A DNA stretch of 64,000 bases from positions 22,081 to 86,080 of the forward strand of contig JAATFT010000006.1 in the NCBI GenBank assembly GCA_015655075.1. The letters run 5' to 3'. This DNA comes from Clostridiales bacterium. Lineage in GTDB: Bacteria; Bacillota; Clostridia; Lachnospirales; Lachnospiraceae. Of this stretch, positions 27,768 through 37,661 are shown in pieces. How positions within the stretch are numbered: position 1 is the stretch's first letter; each line of letters opens with the position of its first letter. The translations under genes and the position numbers were made by a program. Under the pieces are notes generated by a model. It was not told where the DNA came from and ran no database searches. It worked only from the letters and a program-made list of their open reading frames with translations.

Positions 27768-29855
27768 ATGACAGGTATATTATCGGAACATTTTTTGAAT
27801 CAATATAAAAATCAAAGTACTCCATTAAGTCCATTAGGGGAGTTTGTATACTTAAGGACTTATTCCCGATATATAGAGGATAAAAAAAGAAGGGAGAACT
27901 GGTTTGAAACCGTACTTCGGACGACAGAATACAATATCCGGTTAGGTTGGGATTATAAAAAGAAACAGGGCATCGCAGTAAAGCCGGAGGAAGAGGTAAA
28001 AGAGGCGGAACTTTTATTTGATAACCTTTATAATTTAAGAACATTTACCTCCGGAAGAACCTTATATATGGGCGGAACCGAAATTGTAAGGGAATATCCT
28101 TTATCAAATTATAATTGCTGCTTTACTATGATCGAAAAATTTCATGACTTTGCGGATGTGTTTTATCTTCTTATGTTAGGCTGCGGGGTAGGTGTCCGGA
28201 TTGACCGCAGACTAATCCGCCGGATGCCTAAGGTCAGAAAAATTCAGCTGGAGGGGATATACGACGGGAACATACGTAAGCGCACTCCTAAGGAATTAAT
28301 GGAAGATACGGTTTTAACCGTGGAAGAGAAGAATAAAACGGCGCGGATTAAAGTAGGGGACAGCAAAGAGGGCTGGTGTGGCGCCCTTAAGACGTATTTT
28401 GAATTAATTTCGGACGGGGAATATGCAGATATTGAGAAAATCATAATTGATTACAGCTATGTAAGGGCGGAGGGAGAAAGGCTTCACAGGTTTGGGGGAA
28501 GGGCTTCCGGCCATAAATCCTTAAAAAGAATGTTTGAAAAGATCAATAGGGTAATAAATCATAATGAAAGCGGAAAACTCCAGTCCATAGATATTCTGGA
28601 TATGGCCACCATAATCAGCGAGAATGTGGTATCCGGCGGCGTGAGGCGCAGTGCTATGATGGTAATCTGTGATGAAGAGGAGGAAGAAGTAATTAATGCC
28701 AAGAAAGATATCTACAAAATTATAGACGGAAATTGGGTGGAAGACCAGGAAATATCCCACCGGAAAATGAGTAATAACTCTATCCTCTATACAGCCAGAC
28801 CCTCCCTGGAACGGATTAAGGAAATACTTCACTCTATCCGTATAAACGGAGAACCGGGATTTATCAATGGAGCGGAAGCCCTGCGCAGGAAAGGTACTTT
28901 TGAAGGCTTAAATCCTTGCGGGGAAATCCTATTAAGGTCAAAACAATGCTGTAATTTAACCACCAATAACCTTCTTTCCTTTGTAAATGAAAGAAACGAG
29001 CTGGATACCGCAAAACTGGAGGAAGTCCTTAAGCTTTCCGTAAGGGTTGCCATACGGATGACATTAGTTGACGTGGAACTGCCGGATTGGAATCAGGTAA
29101 TGAAGGAGGACAGGATTGTGGGGGTATCCTTAACCGGCATTATGGATATGGTTAATAAAACGAATATGAGTTATGGGGAACTTAGTGTTCTTTTCAAGCA
29201 TTTAAGGGAAACTGTCCATGAAGAAGGAAAACGGTATTGCAAGGAACTGGAAATTACACCACCAACTCTTATGACCACCATAAAACCGGAGGGGACTTTA
29301 TCAACCCTGCCGTGTGTCAGCAGCGGCATCCATTATGCCCATTCCAATTATTATATCAGAAGAATCCGGATTGCCGCTTCGGATCCCCTGTATAAAATGA
29401 TAGAAAAACAAGGATGTTATCCTATTTATAATGAAGTGGGTCAGACGGATGAAAACTGTACCATTAAGGTTATCGAGTTTCCCGTTAAAGCGCCGGAGGG
29501 GAAAACAAAATATGATGTAGGCGCAATAGAACAGCTTGAGTTATATAAATTATCCATGATAAACTGGACGGATCATAATACCTCCATTACTGTACACGTA
29601 AAAGAAAACGAGTGGGATGATGTTGCAGAGTGGCTGTATCGGAATTTTGATTATGGGGTAGGTGTTACTTTTCTGCCTCTATATGAAGAAACCTATCCCC
29701 TGCTTCCCTTTGAACGTACCACGAAAGAAAATTATGAAAAACGGGTAAGAAGCATAAAACCCATTGACTATAATTTGCTGGCACAATTTGACGTGGATGA
29801 AACCCAGGATCTTATTGACGAGGATTGTTATAATGGTCTTTGTCCCATAAGATAA
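27768..29855 (+). CDS. nrdJ: Adenosylcobalamin-dependent ribonucleoside-triphosphate reductase (class II)
   Basis: A 695-residue monomeric enzyme converting ribonucleotides to deoxyribonucleotides with coenzyme B12. Radical-site residues NPCGEILL (C384, N382, E386), the redox partners C117/C118 and C394/C395 (NYNCCF, QCCNLTTNN) and a C-terminal shuttle pair (C687, C692 in DCYNGLCPIR) match the Lactobacillus leichmannii RTPR type. ATG follows TTGGAGG. It sits between rpoC and the sugar operon. A NrdR-type site upstream agrees with a DNA-precursor role. Confidence 0.93.
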   Translation: MTGILSEHFLNQYKNQSTPLSPLGEFVYLRTYSRYIEDKKRRENWFETVLRTTEYNIRLGWDYKKKQGIAVKPEEEVKEAELLFDNLYNLRTFTSGRTLYMGGTEIVREYPLSNYNCCFTMIEKFHDFADVFYLLMLGCGVGVRIDRRLIRRMPKVRKIQLEGIYDGNIRKRTPKELMEDTVLTVEEKNKTARIKVGDSKEGWCGALKTYFELISDGEYADIEKIIIDYSYVRAEGERLHRFGGRASGHKSLKRMFEKINRVINHNESGKLQSIDILDMATIISENVVSGGVRRSAMMVICDEEEEEVINAKKDIYKIIDGNWVEDQEISHRKMSNNSILYTARPSLERIKEILHSIRINGEPGFINGAEALRRKGTFEGLNPCGEILLRSKQCCNLTTNNLLSFVNERNELDTAKLEEVLKLSVRVAIRMTLVDVELPDWNQVMKEDRIVGVSLTGIMDMVNKTNMSYGELSVLFKHLRETVHEEGKRYCKELEITPPTLMTTIKPEGTLSTLPCVSSGIHYAHSNYYIRRIRIAASDPLYKMIEKQGCYPIYNEVGQTDENCTIKVIEFPVKAPEGKTKYDVGAIEQLELYKLSMINWTDHNTSITVHVKENEWDDVAEWLYRNFDYGVGVTFLPLYEETYPLLPFERTTKENYEKRVRSIKPIDYNLLAQFDVDETQDLIDEDCYNGLCPIR

Positions 29856-29999
29856 ATAAATTTACAGATATTTAACTTTAGCGGTTACATTATTTAATTA
29901 CAGTAAACGCCGTAAATATTTACAGACTACTCCTTTATGATTGAAATGATTTCCAAACAGTATCTAATTTTAGCCCTTTCTGCCTGCGGATTCTGTTTT

Positions 30000-30764
30000 T
30001 TAAGAGCCTGTGATAGTGATTTTGATACCAAGGGACTCTAACTTAGTTTTTGAAGGTTCGTCCATCGTATCAATAATGATTTGATTTATTTCGGACATTT
30101 CACATAAATGGCAAAATACCTGTTTTCCGAATTTGCTGTAGTCTGTAACCAGAATCACTTCCTCACTGGAACGGATCATTTCACGTTTTACTGATACTTC
30201 CTCAATTGTTCGATTGGTAATGCCATAGTCAATGGTAAAGGCATCACAACCAAGAAAAGTCTTGTTAGCCCGAAAACCTTTAAAAAAGTTAACGGTATTT
30301 TCGCCGACTAATGTAAAGACGCCGTTGTTAAGAATACCTCCTGCAACCAGGAGGTGAGAGCGGCCTTTTTCGGCAATATTCATAGCTACTCTTAAATCAT
30401 TAGTTAGCACGGTAACATCCTCCTGGGTTATATGATTGGCGACTTCGTAAGTAGTAGAGCCTGTGTCGATGATTACAATATCGTGATCTTTGATTAAGGA
30501 AGCAGCGGTAACACCGATTTTTTCCTTTGCGCTGCTGTGAAGGTCGACCTTTTGGGCATAGGGTATTTCATGACTCATAGCACTGCCGATAGACATTGCA
30601 CCGCCATGGGTTTTAAGAATCAGTTTTTTTTCAGCCAGCATGATTAGATCCCGGCGTATTGTGACTTTGGATACATTAAAAGCTTCACTGAGATCTTCGA
30701 TACTGGCTTTTTTGTTTTTGTCAATATACTCAATTAACAGCTGCTGACGTTCGATTTGAAACAT
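30000..30764 (-). CDS. DeoR-family transcriptional regulator
   Basis: A 254-residue repressor. The N-terminal DeoR helix-turn-helix (RQQLLIEYIDKNKKASIEDL, VSKVTIRRDLIML) precedes a sugar-phosphate sensor domain with IIDTGSTTYEVANHI and LTNDLRVAMNIAE. The ribosome site is AAAGGA. It is divergent from the catabolic operon starting at 31432 across a 667-bp spacer and most likely controls it in response to a phosphorylated intermediate. The E. coli sgc operon, which shares two gene families with this one, also has a DeoR-type regulator. It converges with nrdJ. Confidence 0.93.
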   Translation of the reverse strand: MFQIERQQLLIEYIDKNKKASIEDLSEAFNVSKVTIRRDLIMLAEKKLILKTHGGAMSIGSAMSHEIPYAQKVDLHSSAKEKIGVTAASLIKDHDIVIIDTGSTTYEVANHITQEDVTVLTNDLRVAMNIAEKGRSHLLVAGGILNNGVFTLVGENTVNFFKGFRANKTFLGCDAFTIDYGITNRTIEEVSVKREMIRSSEEVILVTDYSKFGKQVFCHLCEMSEINQIIIDTMDEPSKTKLESLGIKITITGS

Positions 30765-30885
30765 ATTTTATCAGTCCTTTCTGTACAAATATGGTTATCT
30801 ATGTATAAATGCAGTCATATGTGATTATATTAGCACATTAATAAAAATGTTTCAATCATAGCAGTAAAAAGATCACTTAATGATT

Positions 30886-31040
30886 GTTACAGTTCAGCCG
30901 TACGGCTGAACTGTAACAAATGATGCACAGAAATTATGCATTCTGCATAATTTCGCGCACATATGTCTCGGGTTTTCTGTGACTTCCGCTTCACTCCACT
31001 CACAAAAAACACCTCGCGGTACCATAGACTGAACTGTAAC
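30886..31040. mobile_element. MITE-like element, family C, copy 1
   Basis: A 155-bp non-coding element. The left end GTTACAGTTCAGCC and right end GACTGAACTGTAAC are inverted repeats. It is flanked by TAATGATT (30878-30885) and TAATGATC (31041-31048), an 8-bp duplication with one change. The interior GGTTTTCTGTGACTT and CACTCACAAAAAACAC is shared with 58157-58330. The first 32 bp are also a perfect palindrome of two opposed ends. Confidence 0.8.
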
Positions 31041-31103
31041 TAATGATCATATAGAAGCATAAAAATTGGTAGAATTAGGACATTAGTATTCTAAGCATCC
31101 AAT

Positions 31104-31179
31104 AAAAATCATAAAAATAATAAAAAGAGCATAAAAAATCATAAATAATCTTGACTTTTCACTTTAAGGTGGTTATAAT
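31104..31179 (+). promoter_or_regulatory. Operator-like direct repeats and promoter of the catabolic operon
   Basis: A promoter TTGACT (31151-31156), 17 bp, TATAAT (31174-31179). Directly upstream, 31104-31150 is a run of AT-rich direct repeats (AATCATAAAAA, GCATAAAAAATCATAAA). DeoR proteins often bind such direct repeats, so this is the likely operator of the divergent regulator; that is inference. Confidence 0.6.
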
Positions 31180-31218
31180 ATGCTTATAAGTTGATTTTGG
31201 AAACAACAAATGCAAATA

Positions 31219-31267
31219 GATGCAATTTCAAGGGTGAAATAAATATACTTGAATTGCATCTTTTTTT
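31219..31267 (+). terminator. Terminator inside the operon leader (possible attenuator)
   Basis: GATGCAATTTCAAG pairs with CTTGAATTGCATC and is followed by seven T. It lies about 35 nt after the predicted start site and 165 nt before the first gene. Downstream, TACGATA...TATCGTA (about 31301-31332) and the 14-bp palindrome TCTTTCGCGAAAGA (31335-31348) add further structure. A conditional terminator or a separate short RNA are the two readings. Confidence 0.65.
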
Positions 31268-31431
31268 GTAATTTATTATGGGGCTTCTGAAACCGGCGTT
31301 TACGATAAAATACAGTAAAACTGTGTATCGTACCTCTTTCGCGAAAGAAGAGCAGTAAAGGTAAGTTGATTAAATTGTTTGCATTTTATAAGCTGTCAAA
31401 AAGAGCGCTCAAAAATTGAAAGGAGATATTT

Positions 31432-32892
31432 ATGAAAAGGAAGGTATTATCAGTATTATTAATTGGCATTATGGTAATTATGTCATTTACTGCGTGTGAA
31501 GGCAGCAGAACGTCTGAAACGGAAGAAGCTGCTTCCCAGCCTGCAACAAATGCAGCGTCTGAAACCGTATCTGAATCTGCATCAGAATCAACTGCATCTG
31601 AAGAATTTTCAACCGGCTCAGAACAGGCTGAAGCTTATAGTGCCTATGTAGAGACACTAAAAGATAAATACGAAGGGCAAACTTTAAATGTGGTTTCTGT
31701 TTCGGATCCATGGGTTGAATCTATGATGGAAGTTGCTGCCGAATTTGAAGATTTAACAGGTGCAGCCGTTAATTTTTCTACTTTAGGATATGATGCAGCT
31801 TATTCTAAAGAAACATTAATCGGAAGCCAGTCTTCCGATGAAGCGGATTTGTTTGTTTATGATATTCCCTGGATTGGTGCTCTGGGGGATTATCTGTTAC
31901 CTATAGACGATTTCATCAATGAAAATGCAACGATGATAGATTATGACGATTTCTTCTCGGTAGCGCGGGAAGCATCTGCATGGAATGATCAAGTACTGGG
32001 AGTTCCTTTTGCGCCTTATTATATTATGTTGACTTACAATACAAAGATGCTGGAAGAAGCAGGTGTTGAAGTACCTACTAATTTTGATGAATTAACATCA
32101 GCGGCAGCAGCGCTAAAAACCGATTCTGTTGCGGGTATTGCACTTAATAATCAATCAGGTACCTGTGTAGGGCAAGCTTATTTTGAATATATTTACAATA
32201 TGGGGGGAAAGCCTTTTGAAAGCGTTTATCCTGGTTCTGCGGATTATTATGCCGATATGACACCGCTGATTAATTCGAAAGAGTCTTTGGAAGTCGTGAC
32301 ATTATTTAAAGATATGCTTCAGTATGAAGGAGACGGTGCACTTAACATGGCATGGAATGAACGTTTTTCATCCTTTGCGTCCGGGAAGGCGGCCATTATG
32401 AGCCCATGGATTACGGATATTATGCCGTTAGACGATCCTGAGCAATCTTTGGTTGCAGATTCCTATGCAACTGCGCCGACTGTTATGGCAGAAGGTGTAG
32501 AACAACATACACCAATCGGCGGATATTCCCTTGGAGTGAGTAAGTTTTCAAAGAACCAAGACCTTGCAAAAGATTTTCTGGCCTGGTTTACCACACCGCA
32601 GACATCTTATAAGTTTGCAACAACAGGTGGTCTTCCTGCCAGATATTCCTTGATTAATAACGAAGAGTTATTGGCTGAATATCCTTACTATACGACTATG
32701 CAGCAAATTGTTGATACGGCTTTTGTGGCATTTAGACCTCAAATACCTGAATCATTTGAAATTATGGATACAGTCGGCTCTTATATAGGACAATACTTGG
32801 ACGGCTCTATGGAATTGGAAGATGCAATGAATACTGCTAACAGTGAAGTTGCGGAGATATTAAAAGCGGCAGGTTACAACGTAAAAGAATAG
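31432..32892 (+). CDS. Sugar ABC transporter substrate-binding lipoprotein
   Basis: A 486-residue extracellular protein. The signal peptide ends in the lipobox FTAC (C21), followed by a Ser/Glu/Thr-rich linker to about residue 65. The fold is that of family 1 extracellular solute-binding proteins (LNVVSVSDPWVESMMEVAAE near the start, MAWNERFSSFASGKAAIM, GGYSLGVSKFSKNQDLAKDF). It captures the substrate for the two permeases downstream. No ATPase gene is present in the operon, so a shared MsmX-type ATPase encoded elsewhere is likely. The ribosome site is AAAGGAG. Confidence 0.9.
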   Translation: MKRKVLSVLLIGIMVIMSFTACEGSRTSETEEAASQPATNAASETVSESASESTASEEFSTGSEQAEAYSAYVETLKDKYEGQTLNVVSVSDPWVESMMEVAAEFEDLTGAAVNFSTLGYDAAYSKETLIGSQSSDEADLFVYDIPWIGALGDYLLPIDDFINENATMIDYDDFFSVAREASAWNDQVLGVPFAPYYIMLTYNTKMLEEAGVEVPTNFDELTSAAAALKTDSVAGIALNNQSGTCVGQAYFEYIYNMGGKPFESVYPGSADYYADMTPLINSKESLEVVTLFKDMLQYEGDGALNMAWNERFSSFASGKAAIMSPWITDIMPLDDPEQSLVADSYATAPTVMAEGVEQHTPIGGYSLGVSKFSKNQDLAKDFLAWFTTPQTSYKFATTGGLPARYSLINNEELLAEYPYYTTMQQIVDTAFVAFRPQIPESFEIMDTVGSYIGQYLDGSMELEDAMNTANSEVAEILKAAGYNVKE

Positions 32893-32948
32893 TTTCTTCT
32901 GCTGAGAAAGTAAAACAGGACATAAGGTCTGGTGAAGGAGGTAATGTA

Positions 32949-33857
32949 ATGGCTATGCACGCAGCAAAATCATTAAGAGGTACAAATAATTTTACTAGAA
33001 TTACGATGCTTACGCCGCTGATGGCATTTTTGGCTATCATATCTGTTTTTCCGGGTATTTATCTTTTATGGATAAGTTTTACGGATTTACAGGTCAATAA
33101 TATGGCAGAAGGAAAATTCGTGGGTATAAGCAACTACATACAAATATTTACGGGAGAATCCCTATTTCCAGGTGCATTAGCTAAGACAATGATTTTCTGC
33201 GTGGCAGCATTACCGATTCAGTTTATCCTTGGTTATATCATTGCAAAGATTTTTATGAGTGCGACATTACTTAAAGTAAAAGGTATAGGAGTTTTACGTA
33301 CCATATACTTATTTCCATTGATGATAACCCCCTTATCGGTGGGTTTGTTCTGGAACTATCTTTTAAACCCTGGGGTTGGCGCCATAAATTTCATATTCCA
33401 TTCACTGCATCTGCCGCTGCAAGAATGGCTTTCCGATTCCGCTACTGCGTTTCCTTGTATAGTAGGCATCTATTTATGGCAATGGACTCCATATACGGCT
33501 ATGCTGATTTTGGCAGGTCTCTTATCCATCGGACCTGAAATATATGAAAGTGCGGATGTTGACGGAGCCGGATTATGGAGGAAGGTCATCAGTATTGATT
33601 TGCCACTTATTAAAAAGGTAATAGGAATTGCGGCAATTTTATCTTTGGTTCAGATTATCCAAACTTTTGAACTGGTCCTGGCAACAACGAACGGCGGACC
33701 GGGAACAAGTACCATGGTAAGCGGATATGCTATTTACCGGGAGGCTTTTAAATATTTTTCAAATGGTAAGGCAGCTGCAATGTCCATCGTGATTGTGCTT
33801 ATTAGTACAGTCATAAGTCAATTATTTGCAAAAATCATGCTAAAGGAGGAGGAGTAA
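32949..33857 (+). CDS. Sugar ABC transporter permease 1 (MalF/UgpA-like)
   Basis: A 302-residue membrane protein with six predicted helices (MLTPLMAFLAIISVFPGIYL first). The ATPase-contact EAA loop is ESADVDGAGLWRKVISIDLP. It pairs with the following permease. AAGGAGG lies before ATG 32949. The gene ends 1 bp before the next start. Confidence 0.93.
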   Translation: MAMHAAKSLRGTNNFTRITMLTPLMAFLAIISVFPGIYLLWISFTDLQVNNMAEGKFVGISNYIQIFTGESLFPGALAKTMIFCVAALPIQFILGYIIAKIFMSATLLKVKGIGVLRTIYLFPLMITPLSVGLFWNYLLNPGVGAINFIFHSLHLPLQEWLSDSATAFPCIVGIYLWQWTPYTAMLILAGLLSIGPEIYESADVDGAGLWRKVISIDLPLIKKVIGIAAILSLVQIIQTFELVLATTNGGPGTSTMVSGYAIYREAFKYFSNGKAAAMSIVIVLISTVISQLFAKIMLKEEE

Positions 33858-33858
33858 G

Positions 33859-34686
33859 ATGAATAGAACACGTAAAAAAGGTGTGCTGTTGATTGCCTGC
33901 TCTTTAATTAGTATGGTGAGTATCCTTCCGATTATATGGGCAATCATTACTTCATTTAAAACTTATATTGAGACACAGGTCTTTCCGCCCGATATTTTTG
34001 CAAAGAACCCTAATTTCAACAATTACATCAAGCTTTTTACAGGCCATACTTCTGTTTTAAGACCTTTGATGAACTCTTTATTTGTTTCCGTGATGACCAC
34101 AATTATTGTGCTCATATTAGCTATTCCTGCAGGATATAGCTTGGCCCGGTTTAAAACAAAAAGCAGTCAGAAAATTCAAATGTGGATTATTGGCCTTAGG
34201 ATGATGCCCCTTATTTCGGTGCTGCTCCCATATTACATACTTTTTAGTAAAATAGGACTTACAAATAATCGCTGGGGGTTAATCATACTTTATGTCATGA
34301 GCAATGTTACTTTTGCAGTTTGGCTGTTGACTGTCTTTTTCGAGGGATTGCCGGTTGAAGTGGAAGAAGCTGCACGGGTAGATGGTTTAAGTCATTTTGG
34401 TGTATTGAGAAAAATGGTTGTGCCATTAGCAGCAAACAGTATTTTAATCATAGCTGCATTTGTATTTATTTTTAGCTGGAATGAATTGATTTTTGCCATG
34501 AATTTAACAGGAACCCAAACTCAGACATTGCCGGTCATTTTATCCACATATGCAAGCGATGTATCGGTACAGTATCAGATGATGACGGCAACACAAGTTA
34601 TACAGATTATTCCTGTTGCAATCATCACATTATTAATACAGAAAAATATTTTGACAGGACTGTCGTTTGGTGCTGTAAAAGGTTAG
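33859..34686 (+). CDS. Sugar ABC transporter permease 2 (MalG/UgpE-like)
   Basis: A 275-residue membrane protein with six predicted helices (VLLIACSLISMVSILPIIWA first) and the EAA loop EEAARVDGLSHFGVLRKMVV. Together with permease 1 it forms the import channel. Ribosome site AGGAGGAGG overlaps the end of the preceding gene. Confidence 0.93.
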   Translation: MNRTRKKGVLLIACSLISMVSILPIIWAIITSFKTYIETQVFPPDIFAKNPNFNNYIKLFTGHTSVLRPLMNSLFVSVMTTIIVLILAIPAGYSLARFKTKSSQKIQMWIIGLRMMPLISVLLPYYILFSKIGLTNNRWGLIILYVMSNVTFAVWLLTVFFEGLPVEVEEAARVDGLSHFGVLRKMVVPLAANSILIIAAFVFIFSWNELIFAMNLTGTQTQTLPVILSTYASDVSVQYQMMTATQVIQIIPVAIITLLIQKNILTGLSFGAVKG

Positions 34687-34721
34687 CGGAGGTAATAGGC
34701 TTGCGCGGATTGGAGGTTAAT

Positions 34722-35450
34722 ATGAAAACAATTTTAATCACCGGAGGAAACAGTGAAAGAGGAATCGGCTTAGGAACAGCAAAAAGATTTGCAGAAGAAG
34801 GATGGAGAGTCATTATCCTAGACTTGGCGAAGGAGCCTGGTGATGTATGTAAGAAAGTGGTTGAGAACAGTAACGGAGCTTACTATTCTTGTGATGTATC
34901 AAATAAAGCCCGGGTGGACAGTGTGATATCCGATATATTCAAAAAAATCGGTTTTGTAGATGTTTTATTTAATAATGCAGGTATATTACAATGGGTTCCC
35001 TTTGTTGATGTTACAGAGGAACAATATGACAGAGAAATGAATGTAAACTTGAAATCAATGTATTTAGTCGGGCAGCCAATTGCCAGAAAGATGATGGAAG
35101 AGAAACGAGGCGTAATTATAAATAGCGGCTCTATGGGTGGAAAAGACGGCGCGGCATTTCAATCTGTTTATGCGGCAAGCAAGGGGGCCGTTATTCAGTT
35201 GACAAAGATTATGGCAAAAGAATTAGGACCCTATGGCATTCGGGTTAACAGCATATGTCCCGGAATTATTCAAACAGATATTGGTGCAGGCGCTCCCGAT
35301 CCCGTCGTTCCATGGATAGAACGTACCCCTCTTGGGCGTCTGGGAGATACGGATGACGTAGCAGGTGTTGTGTGGTTCTTGGCAAATGAAGACTCAAAAT
35401 ACTTAACAGGCCAGGCCATTAATATTACCGGAGGAATGATGACCTTCTAA
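34722..35450 (+). CDS. Short-chain dehydrogenase/reductase
   Basis: A 242-residue NAD(P)-dependent oxidoreductase starting ATG 34722 behind TTGGAGG. It has the cofactor motif TGGNSERGIG (8-16), NNAG (84-87), catalytic Ser near 135-137 (INSGSMGG) and YxxxK at Y150-K154 (SVYAASK). The C-terminal GQAINITGGMMTF is typical of classical SDRs. In this operon it probably oxidises or reduces the imported sugar derivative before or after phosphorylation. The substrate is unknown. Confidence 0.92.
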   Translation: MKTILITGGNSERGIGLGTAKRFAEEGWRVIILDLAKEPGDVCKKVVENSNGAYYSCDVSNKARVDSVISDIFKKIGFVDVLFNNAGILQWVPFVDVTEEQYDREMNVNLKSMYLVGQPIARKMMEEKRGVIINSGSMGGKDGAAFQSVYAASKGAVIQLTKIMAKELGPYGIRVNSICPGIIQTDIGAGAPDPVVPWIERTPLGRLGDTDDVAGVVWFLANEDSKYLTGQAINITGGMMTF

Positions 35451-35484
35451 TGTGTGCCGCGCATTTTGGGATAGGAGGAGAAGC

Positions 35485-36990
35485 ATGGAAGTACTAATTG
35501 GGATAGATATAGGAACTTATTCAGTAAAAGCTACTGCCATTACGTCAAAAGGAGAATGGCTGGGAAGTACCTCTTCCCGGCATGAGATCAGTATACCGGC
35601 ACATGGATATGCGGAACAGGATGCCGAAGGTGTCTGGTGGAACGGTTTGGTAAAAGTCATTCATGAGTTAGTGGACAAAGGTGTTTTTAAAACTGCGGAT
35701 GTCAAAGGCATCGGTGTGAGTACCCTGTCTCCATGTGTTTTGCCTTTAGATGAAAACAATCAGCCGTTGCGTCCGGCAATTTTATATGGAGTGGACGTGA
35801 GGGCAGGTAAACAAATAGAACGCTTTAACAGGGAGTTGGGCGACGCTGTTGTTTTACAAAGATATGGACAGAGAATGTCTTCACAAACTGCGGGACCTAA
35901 AATTTTGTGGATTAAAGAAAACCAGCCGGATATATTTCAAAAGGCCAGGCGGTTTGTTCCTGCAACGACATATATGATTTACAGACTGACAGGCAGGTGG
36001 ACATTGGACCAATATGTTGCCCCAAGTTACGCGCCTTTTTTTCGTATGGATACCATGGATTGGGACCTGGAAATGATTGACCGCTACATTGGAAAAGAGG
36101 ATGGGTTTTGGTGGCCTGAGATATTATGGCCTGTTGATGTAGCAGGAGGGCTAAAGGAAGAAGCGGCTCAGTTTTTGCGGCTCCCTGAAGGTATCCCTGT
36201 TATAACGGGTTCTGCAGATGCCCTTTCAGAATCTGTTTCAGGTGCTGCAATCCAAAATGGGAATATGTTTATTATGTACGGAAGTTCTATTATTTTTATT
36301 GCTACAACAAAAGAGGCTGTAAAACAATCAGAAATGTTCTGGCCGTCTCCGGGAATGGTTGAGGGGGAATGGGCCTTAGCAGGGGGAATGTCTACAGCCG
36401 GTTCATTAGTTCGTTGGATTATAGATGAATTTTACCCGGAAGGAGCAACTTATGAAGACTTTTTTAACCGGGCAAGAACAAGTCCTCCCGGGAGTAACGG
36501 TCTGGTAATGCTGCCTTATTTCAGTGGAGAGAGAACACCTGTTTCTGATCCGGATGCAAGAGGTATCATCATTGGGCTAACGCTAAAACATAATTTGGCC
36601 GATATAAGCAGAGCTGCGCTGGAAGGTGTTGCATACGGCATTAGGCATAATGTGGAGGAATTCGAAAAGGTTTTAGGTGACCTGAATCTGGTTGGTGCAG
36701 GCGGCGGTGTCACGGATCCCTTATGGACTCAGATCATCAGTGATGTATGTAAAAAAGAACAAAAGACGATGTTAAATACAAATGCTGCTATAGGAGATGC
36801 TTTAATGGCAGGAATGGGCGCCGGACTTTTTAGCAGAGAAGATATGAACGAATTAGCGATAAGCATTGGAAAGCCCAAGGTAATATTACCTGATAATAAA
36901 AATTTTAAAATATATGATAAACATTACCAGATTTATAAATCATTATATGGGTCAACAAAAGAATTAGCGCATAAATTGGCGGGAAATTAG
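35485..36990 (+). CDS. FGGY-family carbohydrate kinase
   Basis: A 501-residue sugar kinase, ATG 35485 behind AGGAGGAG. The ATP-binding N-terminal motif is VLIGIDIGTYSVKATAIT, the active-site region YAEQDAEGVWWNG and GVDVRAG, and the C-terminal nucleotide site GNLVGAGGG-like (LNLVGAGGGVTDPLW). It is closest in feel to xylulose kinases. It should phosphorylate the sugar moiety released in the pathway, giving a phosphate that the DeoR regulator could sense. Confidence 0.92.
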   Translation: MEVLIGIDIGTYSVKATAITSKGEWLGSTSSRHEISIPAHGYAEQDAEGVWWNGLVKVIHELVDKGVFKTADVKGIGVSTLSPCVLPLDENNQPLRPAILYGVDVRAGKQIERFNRELGDAVVLQRYGQRMSSQTAGPKILWIKENQPDIFQKARRFVPATTYMIYRLTGRWTLDQYVAPSYAPFFRMDTMDWDLEMIDRYIGKEDGFWWPEILWPVDVAGGLKEEAAQFLRLPEGIPVITGSADALSESVSGAAIQNGNMFIMYGSSIIFIATTKEAVKQSEMFWPSPGMVEGEWALAGGMSTAGSLVRWIIDEFYPEGATYEDFFNRARTSPPGSNGLVMLPYFSGERTPVSDPDARGIIIGLTLKHNLADISRAALEGVAYGIRHNVEEFEKVLGDLNLVGAGGGVTDPLWTQIISDVCKKEQKTMLNTNAAIGDALMAGMGAGLFSREDMNELAISIGKPKVILPDNKNFKIYDKHYQIYKSLYGSTKELAHKLAGN

Positions 36991-37004
36991 GACGGAAGAT
37001 AAAC

Positions 37005-37661
37005 ATGGCGTTACTAATCTTTGATATTGACGGGGTTTTGGTGGATTCCTCACAACAAACCGTTGAAGTCATAAAAAATTTATTAGCTCCGTTTCCTCAA
37101 TTGAAAGAAATAGCTCAGCAGAAGATTAATCATACTTTTGGTATGTCAGAGGAAGATATGTGGGCTTATCTGATGCCTGGATTCCCTTTTGAAAAAAGAA
37201 AAGAAATCAGTCAAAGTTATGATGTGGAAATCGTAAAAGCATTAAAGAAAAATGTTGTCCTGCTGCCTCATGTAAAATCAGCATTAGCCGCGTTAAGAGA
37301 AGCGGGATATATTTTGACAACAGCCAGTAATTGCGGTATTCCATATCTTAATGCAATACTGGATACACAGGGAATCCGAAAATATTTTGAGGATCCTCAA
37401 TGCCTGGAATCCGTTAAGGGCAAAAAAAAGGCAGATATAATCGCCTATCATAGTAAGAAATATCCAAATGAGAAGCTTTATATGATAGGTGACAGAAAAT
37501 CCGACATGGAAGCTGCCGAAGAATTAAAAATACCTGCAATAGGATGTAAAAGTCGATTTACCAGGGATGGAGAACTGGAAGGTGCCTGTTATAAGGTCAA
37601 GAATATCTCGGAACTCTTTAATTTTATCACAATATTGCAGAAAAAAGGAGAAAAATTATGA
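37005..37661 (+). CDS. HAD-superfamily hydrolase (phosphoglycolate phosphatase-like)
   Basis: A 218-residue hydrolase with the nucleophile motif FDIDGVLVDSS (D7, D9), motif II TTASNCG, and the acidic motif MIGDRKSDMEAAEE. A helical cap lies at about 20-80. It would remove phosphate from a small metabolite. Its stop overlaps the start of the next gene by 4 bp, so translation is coupled. Confidence 0.9.
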   Translation: MALLIFDIDGVLVDSSQQTVEVIKNLLAPFPQLKEIAQQKINHTFGMSEEDMWAYLMPGFPFEKRKEISQSYDVEIVKALKKNVVLLPHVKSALAALREAGYILTTASNCGIPYLNAILDTQGIRKYFEDPQCLESVKGKKKADIIAYHSKKYPNEKLYMIGDRKSDMEAAEELKIPAIGCKSRFTRDGELEGACYKVKNISELFNFITILQKKGEKL

